Of a stretch of DNA of 21,121 nucleotides, positions 15,370 through 21,121 are shown one piece after another; position 1 is the first letter of the stretch, and each line of letters begins with the position of its first letter. The stretch comes from an uncultured Fretibacterium sp. GTDB taxonomy: Bacteria > Synergistota > Synergistia > Synergistales > Aminobacteriaceae. The DNA is taken from the NCBI GenBank assembly GCA_937915835.1, contig CALGHA010000061.1:1-21121 (forward strand). Reading direction: 5' to 3'. Under the pieces are notes generated by a model that was given only the letters and a program-made list of their open reading frames with translations, did not search any database and had not been told where the DNA came from. The translations under genes were made by a program, and so were the position numbers.

Positions 15370-17184
15370 TTACTCTTCTTCCTTAACAACTTCAATCGCA
15401 AGTTCTTCAAGCCTCTCATGTTCGACAACATCAGGAGCTCCGGACATTAAGCATTGAGCCTTCTGCGTCTTCGGGAATGCCATAACATCGCGGATTGAGT
15501 TTCCTCCGCATAAAAGCATTACGAGCCTATCAACTCCGAGCGCAAGCCCCCCATGAGGAGGAGTTCCGTACGATAAAGCCTCAATGAAGAACCCGAAGCG
15601 TCGTTTTGCCTCTTCCGGAGTAATCCCCAGACACTTAAACAATCTCGCCTGAACTTCAGGGTCATGTATTCTGATTGAGCCGCCCCCGACCTCGTTGCCG
15701 TTCAATACGCAGTCATAAGCTCGCGCTAAAGCATTGGCCGGATCTTCGTCAAAAGCCGTATCGTTGTCAAGCGCAGGCGACGTGAACGGATGATGCATAG
15801 CTTCCCAGCGTTTTTCGTCAGCGTTCCACTCGAACAATGGGAATTTCGTAACCCATAAGAATTTCCAGTTGTCCGGAGAATTATCGAATAAATCCTCACG
15901 TTTCTTGCCAAGTTCAAGCCTCAAAGTTCCGAGAATTTCACAGGCTTTCTGTCGTGACGCATGAGCTACAATGAATAACGCGTCGTCTGGTTCCATTTTG
16001 CCGAGTTCACGAACTTTGTCTAAGTCTTCAGGTTTCAGGAATTTGATTAACGGCCCTTTCAATCCGCCGTCTTTATACAGGAAGTTAGCAAGTCCTGACG
16101 TTCCGAGTTTAATTGCTCGTGCTTCGAGATCCTGAATTTCTTTACGTGACATCGCTGCTCCTCCCGGAAGTCTTAAGCCTCGAATAACTCCGCCGGCCTC
16201 TAAAATTTTCTTGAACGGTTCAAAGCCTGAGTTCCTGAAAGCATCGGCTAAGTCGCAAAGTTCAAGTTTCACGCGCAAGTCTGGTTTGTCGCTTCCGTAT
16301 TTATCCATTGCGTCCCAGTATGACATTCTCAAAAACGGCGTGGGAATATCAACTCCGCGAATTTCCTTGAATAATCCCTTCATGTAACCTTCGATTAAGT
16401 TCATAATGTCATCTTCGACAATATAGCTCATCTCAATATCAACTTGAGTAAACTCCGGTTGTCTATCAGCGCGTAAATCTTCATCTCTAAAGCATCTTGC
16501 AATCTGATAATATCTGTCAAAGCCAGAAATCATTAAAATTTGCTTGAACAATTGCGGAGATTGAGGCAATGCATAGAAGCACCCTTGATTTACTCGGCTG
16601 GGAACAAGATAATCTCGCGCGCCTTCCGGTGTAGCTTTCGTCAGCATAGGAGTTTCAAGCTCAACAAAATCCTGTTCACCTAAATATTTGCGAGTAAAAG
16701 CGTTAATCTTTGAACGAGTGCGTAAGTTATACTGCATTTTATCGCGGCGCATATCAAGATAACGATACTTAAGGCGTAAATTCTCGTCAACATTGTCCGT
16801 CTCATCGCCAATCTCAAACGGAATATGTTTAGCCTTCGACAGCACAAGAAAATCATGCGCGACAATCTCAATATTCCCAGTCTTAAGCTCCGGATTATCC
16901 GTGCCTTCGGGACGTATTCTCATTCTGCCTTTGACAGCAACACAATATTCGTTACGTAAAGTTGCGGCCAATTCGTGAATTTCTTCGGAAGTTTCGGATA
17001 ACGACGGATCAAAGACAATTTGAATCGGCCCGGTCCAGTCCCAAATTTCAATAAAGATTATTCCGCCTAAATCCCGTCTTGCTCGTACCCAACCGTTAGC
17101 ACGAACTTCTTTATCAGCGTCGTCCTCAGTGAATGTTCCACAAAGTTTTGTTCGTTGCCAGGTCTTATCAAAAATTTTTCCCAA
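15370..17184 (-). CDS. aspS: Aspartyl-tRNA synthetase
   Basis: 604 residues, the normal length of bacterial-type AspRS, which charges tRNA-Asp in the cytoplasm. The domains run in order. The N-terminal OB fold that reads the anticodon has GWVRARRDLGGIIFIEI (31-47). Motif 1 is VELETPMLTKATPEGARDYL (174-193). The active-site QSPQLFKQ is at 208-215. Motif 2 is FRDEDLRADRQPEFTQVD (232-249). The GAD insertion spans about 290-420, and motif 3 is GLALGVDRLVML (546-557). The start is TTG 17184: no ATG fits the N-terminus, and an in-frame frame upstream is closed by TAA. AAGGGA lies about 11 nt before it. It could be discriminating or non-discriminating (also charging tRNA-Asn). Confidence 0.97.
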   Translation of the reverse strand: MGKIFDKTWQRTKLCGTFTEDDADKEVRANGWVRARRDLGGIIFIEIWDWTGPIQIVFDPSLSETSEEIHELAATLRNEYCVAVKGRMRIRPEGTDNPELKTGNIEIVAHDFLVLSKAKHIPFEIGDETDNVDENLRLKYRYLDMRRDKMQYNLRTRSKINAFTRKYLGEQDFVELETPMLTKATPEGARDYLVPSRVNQGCFYALPQSPQLFKQILMISGFDRYYQIARCFRDEDLRADRQPEFTQVDIEMSYIVEDDIMNLIEGYMKGLFKEIRGVDIPTPFLRMSYWDAMDKYGSDKPDLRVKLELCDLADAFRNSGFEPFKKILEAGGVIRGLRLPGGAAMSRKEIQDLEARAIKLGTSGLANFLYKDGGLKGPLIKFLKPEDLDKVRELGKMEPDDALFIVAHASRQKACEILGTLRLELGKKREDLFDNSPDNWKFLWVTKFPLFEWNADEKRWEAMHHPFTSPALDNDTAFDEDPANALARAYDCVLNGNEVGGGSIRIHDPEVQARLFKCLGITPEEAKRRFGFFIEALSYGTPPHGGLALGVDRLVMLLCGGNSIRDVMAFPKTQKAQCLMSGAPDVVEHERLEELAIEVVKEEE

Positions 17185-17233
17185 TTATTTACACGTTCCC
17201 TTCATCAATAATTTTTCAATGTTAAACTTGCAT

Positions 17234-17239
17234 ATTATA
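17234..17239 (-). promoter_or_regulatory. -10 box for aspS
   Basis: TATAAT on the minus strand in the 76-nt gap between the AIR-synthase-like gene and aspS, giving a leader of about 43 nt. No clear -35 is seen, and no terminator separates the two genes, so read-through from upstream is also possible. Confidence 0.5.
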
Positions 17240-17260
17240 TAGCTTTTTCACGCGCTAGCC

Positions 17261-18208
17261 TTAACGTTTCAATATTCCCCAGAGTTCTTCGTTCGTGCTT
17301 AATGAAATTTTTTTCCCTTTCACGAATTTTCCGATTATGCTTGAGTGTATATTATTTTTTCTCAATATGGCCTGAGCATGCAAAACTTTATCAGGAGGAA
17401 TTACGGCGATTAACATTCCTGAAGATATGAGATTACGCGGGTTAAAGTTTAATTTTACTGAAGCTCTCCATGTTAAATTCGAAATGGGAATATTCTTATC
17501 ATCAAGTTCAAGCCTCAAGTTACAAGCCTCCTGAATTTCGTACAAAGCTCCGTTTAAGCCGCCTTCTGTCGGATCATGCATGTAGCGTGAAAATTCCCGT
17601 AAAATTTTTGCCGGCTCAATCACTGACAAATCATTTTTCCATGAACGAATTACATCAAGCTCGTCTTGAGTGAAAATCCCCGTGAATAAATCTTCCCTGT
17701 CGTCCGCAATTATGCTCATTCCTTCAAGTCCGACATGTCCGGTTGCAAGAATAAAATCTCCCTCGCAAATTTTCTTAGTGTTAAGCTCGTAACGAGTAAG
17801 TCCCAGCATTGTACCCGAAATTACAGGCTCATCATATTTATTCGTAAGTTCCGTATGTCCTCCGGCAATCGCAATATTCATTCTTGCGCAGGTCTCGTGA
17901 ATTTCCCGCATAATGTCCTCGATGAATTTTTCGCCGAGCTTGTCAGGGATTATCAACGTAACAACTAGCCAAGCCGGATTAGCACCTTTGCAGGCGACAT
18001 CGTTAGCGTTTATGTGAACTAGAAGCGAACCGGCATTTTTCCCTGCTCCTGTTACGGGGTCTGACGCAGCTACGAGTATTCCCTCAGGGATTTTTATCAA
18101 CGCAGCGTCCTCACCAATTCCACCGCCGATTAATAAATCTTCTCGCAAAGCTCCAGTGTAATTCAAAACTTTTTGCTTCAGAATATCAGGCTGTAATTTT
18201 CCCGGCAA
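17261..18208 (-). CDS. AIR synthase-related protein (PurM/HypE superfamily)
   Basis: About 315 residues, an ATP-using fold related to AIR synthase (PurM), ThiL, SelD and HypE. Visible landmarks are GGGIGEDAALI, the acidic pair region ASDPVTGA, HINANDVACKGANP and AIAGGHTEL, all in the N-terminal half, and a C-terminal half with a degenerate glycine pattern. It ends in LWGILKR and lacks the C-terminal Cys motif of true HypE, so it is not a standard hydrogenase maturation carrier. The start is taken as TTG 18208 (PGKLQPDILK follows), because AAAGGGAG lies just upstream of it and the likely -10 box is at 18246-18251. ATG 18229 would lie about 10 nt from the transcript start without a ribosome site. 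The substrate is unknown. Confidence 0.85.
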   Translation of the reverse strand: MPGKLQPDILKQKVLNYTGALREDLLIGGGIGEDAALIKIPEGILVAASDPVTGAGKNAGSLLVHINANDVACKGANPAWLVVTLIIPDKLGEKFIEDIMREIHETCARMNIAIAGGHTELTNKYDEPVISGTMLGLTRYELNTKKICEGDFILATGHVGLEGMSIIADDREDLFTGIFTQDELDVIRSWKNDLSVIEPAKILREFSRYMHDPTEGGLNGALYEIQEACNLRLELDDKNIPISNLTWRASVKLNFNPRNLISSGMLIAVIPPDKVLHAQAILRKNNIHSSIIGKFVKGKKISLSTNEELWGILKR

Positions 18209-18245
18209 TATTATTCTCCCTTTCAGCATTAAGATTTAGCAAGTG

Positions 18246-18254
18246 ATTTTAGCA
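18246..18254 (-). promoter_or_regulatory. Extended -10 promoter of the AIR synthase-related gene
   Basis: TGCTAAAAT on the minus strand fits TGnTAnAAT (extended -10). Transcription would start near 18239, about 30 nt before TTG 18208, which supports that start over ATG 18229. Confidence 0.5.
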
Positions 18255-18357
18255 TAAGCATATAATTTCATTCAGCGGCGTAAAAAAGTTTGTATAATTT
18301 CGTGCTGTCGATGACGTGAAAAAATTTCTTGATTTCATCTCATAATCATATTGTCTG

Positions 18358-18363
18358 TATAAT
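18358..18363 (+). promoter_or_regulatory. -10 box of the C1 peptidase gene
   Basis: TATAAT 24 nt before the ATG, with AAGGAG at 18371-18376 between. The -35 is unclear. A second plus-strand TATAAT lies about 65 nt further up and could be an alternative. Confidence 0.5.
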
Positions 18364-18387
18364 TCCCATTAAGGAGATGACATATTC

Positions 18388-19686
18388 ATGAAAAAGTTTA
18401 TGATTATTCTAGTTTCAATATTACTTGCAAGTTCAGCTGAAGCATTACCCTCACGCTATGATTTACGAGAAAACGGCTATATCACGAGCGTAAGAAATCA
18501 AGGAATTCCCGGACCATGCTGGGCATTCGCGGCTTTAGGCTCAATGGAAAGCAGCTATCTTGTTCAGCACCTTAACACCGACAAGAAGAAGCCGGATTTG
18601 TCCGAAATGCAGTTAGCTTTTTACACATACAAAGGCCCGAACCCTGAGAAAAATTTTACTCCTCGACATTCATCGGGGACATTGAGCCTTGAGGGAAATT
18701 CATTCAAAGCAATTGCCTTCCTGTCAAGACTAGCAGGACCGACTGACGAGAAAATTTTACCGTATACGACAACAATCGCTTACGAACAGAGGCAGGCTCT
18801 CGCGAAAAAAGCTCCTGAGAGTTACAAGCGGACAATGAGACTTCACGACGCATATTTTCTCTCTGGACAAACAACAATTCCCGTCGAGAAACGCAAAGAG
18901 TTAATCATGAAGCATGGAGCTATAGCCGTCAGCATTTACAGTGATATATTCAAGTATAAGATTAAGGGGAAATATTTTACTTACTTCAACAATTCCGAAG
19001 GGACTAAAACGGATCATGAAGTCTTATTAGCCGGATGGGATGACAATTTTCCGCGTGATAGATTTTCCCCGAAGCCTTCACAAAACGGCGCATGGCTCGT
19101 AAAAAACTCATGGGGAACAATGCGAGGACATAACGGCGGTTATTTCTGGACACCTTACGAGCAATTCATGAAGGGGGGAACTGCTTTTATCGCCGCAAAA
19201 AATAATTCCAGACTTAAACATTACGGCTATGATGATTTAGGCTTCTGCTCGAGCGTAAATTATTCTTGGGGAGCAAACGTGTTCAAGATTTCCAGCAAAA
19301 GAGAGCAGCTCAAGGAAGCGGCGTTTTATACCCCGTCAAATAATTCCAGCTATGAAGTCTACGTTTATTCACTCGGCAAAAAAGTTCCGTCGTCGCCAGT
19401 CTCAGGAAAATTATTATCGAGCGTTAAAGGCGTGAAAGAATTTGCCGGCTATCACACGATAGAATTACCCGAAAGATTATTATTGCTGAACGAAGGGGAA
19501 TATTTCTCGGTTGTCCTGAAACTCTCAGGAGGATTTATGCCGGTTGAGACGAGATTTGATAATTATTCCGAGAACGCAAGAGTTAATGAGAAGGAGAGCT
19601 ATTTTTCACGAGATGGCAAAACTTGGACAGACGGGATAAAGATTAACGCTAATCCCTGCATTAAAGCCTTCACGGAATTATTTTAG
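18388..19686 (+). CDS. Secreted papain-like (C1A) cysteine peptidase with C-terminal beta domain
   Basis: A 432-residue exported protease. The signal peptide covers residues 1-19 (cleavage after AEA). The mature enzyme starts at once with LPSRYDLRENGYITSVRNQG, the catalytic domain start, so the inhibitory propeptide of papain-type zymogens is missing. Catalytic residues: Gln38 (oxyanion hole, VRNQG), Cys44 (GPCWAFAA), His210 (TDHEVLLAGWDD) and Asn240 (WLVKNSWG). After about residue 275 comes a beta-rich domain of the lectin-like type that often follows bacterial C1 catalytic domains (AAFYTPSNNSSYEVYVY, EGEYFSVVLKL). AAGGAG sits 11 nt before the ATG. The gene stands alone; the product acts in the periplasm, at the surface or outside, probably on proteins or peptides used as food. 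Confidence 0.93.
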   Translation: MKKFMIILVSILLASSAEALPSRYDLRENGYITSVRNQGIPGPCWAFAALGSMESSYLVQHLNTDKKKPDLSEMQLAFYTYKGPNPEKNFTPRHSSGTLSLEGNSFKAIAFLSRLAGPTDEKILPYTTTIAYEQRQALAKKAPESYKRTMRLHDAYFLSGQTTIPVEKRKELIMKHGAIAVSIYSDIFKYKIKGKYFTYFNNSEGTKTDHEVLLAGWDDNFPRDRFSPKPSQNGAWLVKNSWGTMRGHNGGYFWTPYEQFMKGGTAFIAAKNNSRLKHYGYDDLGFCSSVNYSWGANVFKISSKREQLKEAAFYTPSNNSSYEVYVYSLGKKVPSSPVSGKLLSSVKGVKEFAGYHTIELPERLLLLNEGEYFSVVLKLSGGFMPVETRFDNYSENARVNEKESYFSRDGKTWTDGIKINANPCIKAFTELF

Positions 19687-19690
19687 CGCA

Positions 19691-19722
19691 CAAAAAATCC
19701 CCCAGCTTGTTGCGACTGGGGG
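19691..19722 (-). terminator. Terminator of the secreted-protein cluster, shared with convergent peptidase gene
   Basis: Perfect 7-bp stem CCCCCAG (19699-19705) with CTGGGGG (19716-19722) and a 10-nt loop. On the minus strand it is followed by ATTTTTT, a good tail 18 nt after the stop of the gene at 19740. On the plus strand the hairpin lies 12 nt after the peptidase stop but its tail is poor in T. Confidence 0.85.
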
Positions 19723-19739
19723 CCTTCACAAAATTTTTC

Positions 19740-20294
19740 TTACTCTTCAGGGGATTTCTCCGGTTCAACTTCCGGCTTCTCTTCCGGCTTTGGTGCTGGA
19801 GGAACTGGCTTATTCTTACGGTTAAGCTCGCGCTGTTCTCTTGCTTTCTCCATGAACTCAAGACGTTTCGCAAATTTCCATGCGTCAATCTCATTCTTGA
19901 CCTGCTGAATTTTCGCGTAAACTTCGAGAGCTTTAGCCTTATTAATTGGGTTGCTGGTTAATGCTTCCTCAAGGTCAATCTTCAATTTGGCGAGTTCAGC
20001 AACTTTTTCACGAATTTCCTTCGGCATATCAGGAGCAAAGCGCGGGCCTCTGTCACATTCTCCGAAGTTCGGACCCATCATTTCAGGTCTTGGGCCTCTG
20101 TCGTCACGAGCTCCGAAATCTCTGCGCATTGGTTCAGGCCTCTGGTCCTTAACGTTTTGATTTCCGTGCTCACTCTGGACGAACTTTTGACGCTGAAGCT
20201 GGTTCTGCATTGGCTGACGTTTGGGCTGAGCGATTGCGGCCCCTGCTCCGAACACTACGCTGACGACTAAGATTACTGCTAAAACTTTCTTCAT
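19740..20294 (-). CDS. Small secreted Spy/CpxP-like periplasmic protein
   Basis: 184 residues with a signal peptide (MKKVLAVILVVSVVFGAGAA, cleavage after AIA or AQ). A basic, Arg/Pro/Gln-rich stretch follows (about residues 24-85, with RPEPMRRDFGARDDRGPRP). Then comes a predicted two-helix part, MPKEIREKVAELAKLKIDLE and ALEVYAKIQQVKNEI, typical of Spy/CpxP/ZraP-type (LTXXQ or heavy-metal-resistance) periplasmic proteins. The C-terminus is acidic and proline-rich (PPAPKPEEKPEVEPEK). AAGGAGG lies before the ATG. The family includes ATP-independent chaperones and envelope-stress or metal sensors; this member's role is not known. It is the last gene of three secreted-protein genes and ends at a good terminator. 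Confidence 0.75.
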   Translation of the reverse strand: MKKVLAVILVVSVVFGAGAAIAQPKRQPMQNQLQRQKFVQSEHGNQNVKDQRPEPMRRDFGARDDRGPRPEMMGPNFGECDRGPRFAPDMPKEIREKVAELAKLKIDLEEALTSNPINKAKALEVYAKIQQVKNEIDAWKFAKRLEFMEKAREQRELNRKNKPVPPAPKPEEKPEVEPEKSPEE

Positions 20295-20317
20295 GATAAA
20301 TATTCCTCCTTAAGAAT

Positions 20318-20614
20318 TTATTTGCTCTTGTTTACGTCCTTCGGAAGTTCCGGCCTTTTCCCGTTAAAACCTTCTGGCGGTTCCGGCGGCTTCTTGTCTC
20401 CTGAACGGAAGCGGGGCGGTCTTTTATCTCCACTCATCGGCGGACGCTTTCCATCGAATCCCTCCGGAGGCTCAGGTGGTCTGTCCATGCTCGACATTTT
20501 AGGCGGCTGTTTTCCGTCAAAGTCCTTCGGAAGTTCCTTTTTGCTTGCGGCGAATGCTGAACCTGCGAAAACTACACTTGCTAAAACTACTCCTGCTACG
20601 ATTTTTCTCTTCAT
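20318..20614 (-). CDS. Small secreted proline-rich repeat protein
   Basis: 98 residues: signal peptide MKRKIVAGVVLASVVFAGSAFA, then a low-complexity, basic, proline-rich tail. A unit F(D/N)GK(R/Q)P occurs three times (KDFDGKQPP, EGFDGKRPP, EGFNGKRPE), with PPEPPEG twice and SGDK(R/K)PP twice. No known domain is recognised and no fold is expected. AAAGGAG lies 13 nt before the ATG. It is 23 nt upstream of the Spy-like gene. It could be a periplasmic linker, a wall- or surface-associated polymer-binding peptide, or a partner of the Spy-like protein; none of this can be shown from sequence. Confidence 0.7.
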   Translation of the reverse strand: MKRKIVAGVVLASVVFAGSAFAASKKELPKDFDGKQPPKMSSMDRPPEPPEGFDGKRPPMSGDKRPPRFRSGDKKPPEPPEGFNGKRPELPKDVNKSK

Positions 20615-20709
20615 GTTACGAGTAAAACTCCTTTCGTTTAGTGCCGTCTATATCTCTTGCATTTATGAGTTCGGCGGCAATATTCTTATCTTAGCACGTT
20701 TTTCTTGTA

Positions 20710-21087
20710 TTAATGCCTTCCGTGTCTGCCGTGATGTTGAGGGGGTGGAGGCGGCGGCATATGCTCTCTTCGTTCGTCTCGTTCGCGACGTTCCTCAACT
20801 CTTCGATGTGCTCGGTCGCTATCTCTGTCAATTCTCTCATGTTGACGATCATAATAATCATCTCGAGGATTTGACGGCCTGTTTGCTTCCGGTTCTCTCT
20901 GTTGAGGCGGAGGCGGCGGAGCGTCGTTCTTGTCGTTGTCACTTCTGCCATTCCCTAAGTTAATATTAATCTCGTCGATGTTAATATTCACTCTTCGTCT
21001 TGGATTTGCATCTGCCGGATTGGTGCTGTAAAGTACACTTCCTGCTACGATTACTGCTAAGACACCTGCAATCCTTTTCTTCTGCAT
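20710..21087 (-). CDS. Small secreted charged/proline- and histidine-rich protein
   Basis: 125 residues: signal peptide of about 28 residues ending in PADA, then RRRVNINIDEININLGNG, a short acidic/Asn patch, PPPPP, a long Arg/Glu/Asp helix-prone stretch (about residues 80-110, with HRRVEERRERDERRE) and the tail MPPPPPPQHHGRHGRH. The His-rich end could bind metal ions. AGGAGGT (21096-21102) is 8 nt before the ATG, so the gene is probably expressed. It resembles its two downstream neighbours in being small, exported and of biased composition. No known family is recognised. Confidence 0.7.
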   Translation of the reverse strand: MQKKRIAGVLAVIVAGSVLYSTNPADANPRRRVNINIDEININLGNGRSDNDKNDAPPPPPQQREPEANRPSNPRDDYYDRQHERIDRDSDRAHRRVEERRERDERREHMPPPPPPQHHGRHGRH

Positions 21088-21121
21088 TTTGTTCGACCTC
21101 CTTGTTTCAACGCTGATATGA

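Noticed and set aside
20322..20963. 213-codon plus-strand frame over the two proline-rich genes
   Set aside because: Its apparent order comes from the repeated Pro codons on the other strand (Gly/Ser/Leu-rich mirror). The minus-strand genes have signal peptides and ribosome sites; this one has neither.
1..21121. tRNA, rRNA, CRISPR, insertion sequence or prophage signals
   Set aside because: No cloverleaf, repeat-spacer pattern, transposase or inverted-repeat element was seen by reading the sequence on both strands.

Overview
The window reads as a piece of chromosome from a flagellated, anaerobic, gut- or digester-type bacterium with a cell envelope that uses Sec-exported small proteins. Gene content points to Synergistota (Synergistaceae-like) or a close Firmicutes-type relative: a DUF3793/flavodoxin pair, a secreted papain-like peptidase with no propeptide, a very large flagellin, a PnrA/NupN-type nucleoside ABC operon, and small periplasmic Spy/CpxP-like proteins that suggest a diderm. 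This assignment is inference. No rRNA, tRNA, CRISPR array, insertion sequence or phage gene is visible.

Layout. (1) 124-4811, minus strand: a four-gene nucleoside-type ABC uptake operon, ordered binding protein, double ATPase, permease, permease, with overlapping or abutting junctions. (2) 4824-5057: divergent region holding the operon promoter and, on the plus strand, a strong leader terminator before the next gene. (3) 5058-6473, plus: a MATE exporter starting at TTG. (4) 6494-10048, minus: a giant flagellin of about 1184 residues, with a sigma-28 promoter, a roughly 165-nt leader, an 18-codon leader ORF and a run of ten G. (5) 10466-11591, plus: DUF3793 protein and short-chain flavodoxin, closed by a good terminator. 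(6) 11643-15116, minus: a three-gene glycan module (GT2, GT-C-like membrane protein, FAD mutase-like protein) from its own sigma-70 promoter. (7) 15370-18208, minus: aspS and an AIR-synthase/HypE-related protein. (8) 18388-19686, plus: secreted C1 peptidase. (9) 19740-21087, minus: three small secreted proteins, proline-rich or Spy-like, ending at a terminator shared with the convergent peptidase gene.

How the parts fit. The ABC operon should import purine or pyrimidine nucleosides. The glycan module makes sense as sugar preparation, lipid-carrier charging and transfer across the membrane; its acceptor is unknown. The strongest candidate for something undescribed is the flagellin leader. A homopolymeric G10 tract sits inside a short ORF that has its own AGGAGG site. 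Loss or gain of one G would move the end of that ORF onto the flagellin start codon, so the tract could act as a phase-variation switch. A second candidate is the terminator-bearing leader of the MATE gene, which looks like an attenuator or an unassigned riboswitch expression platform.
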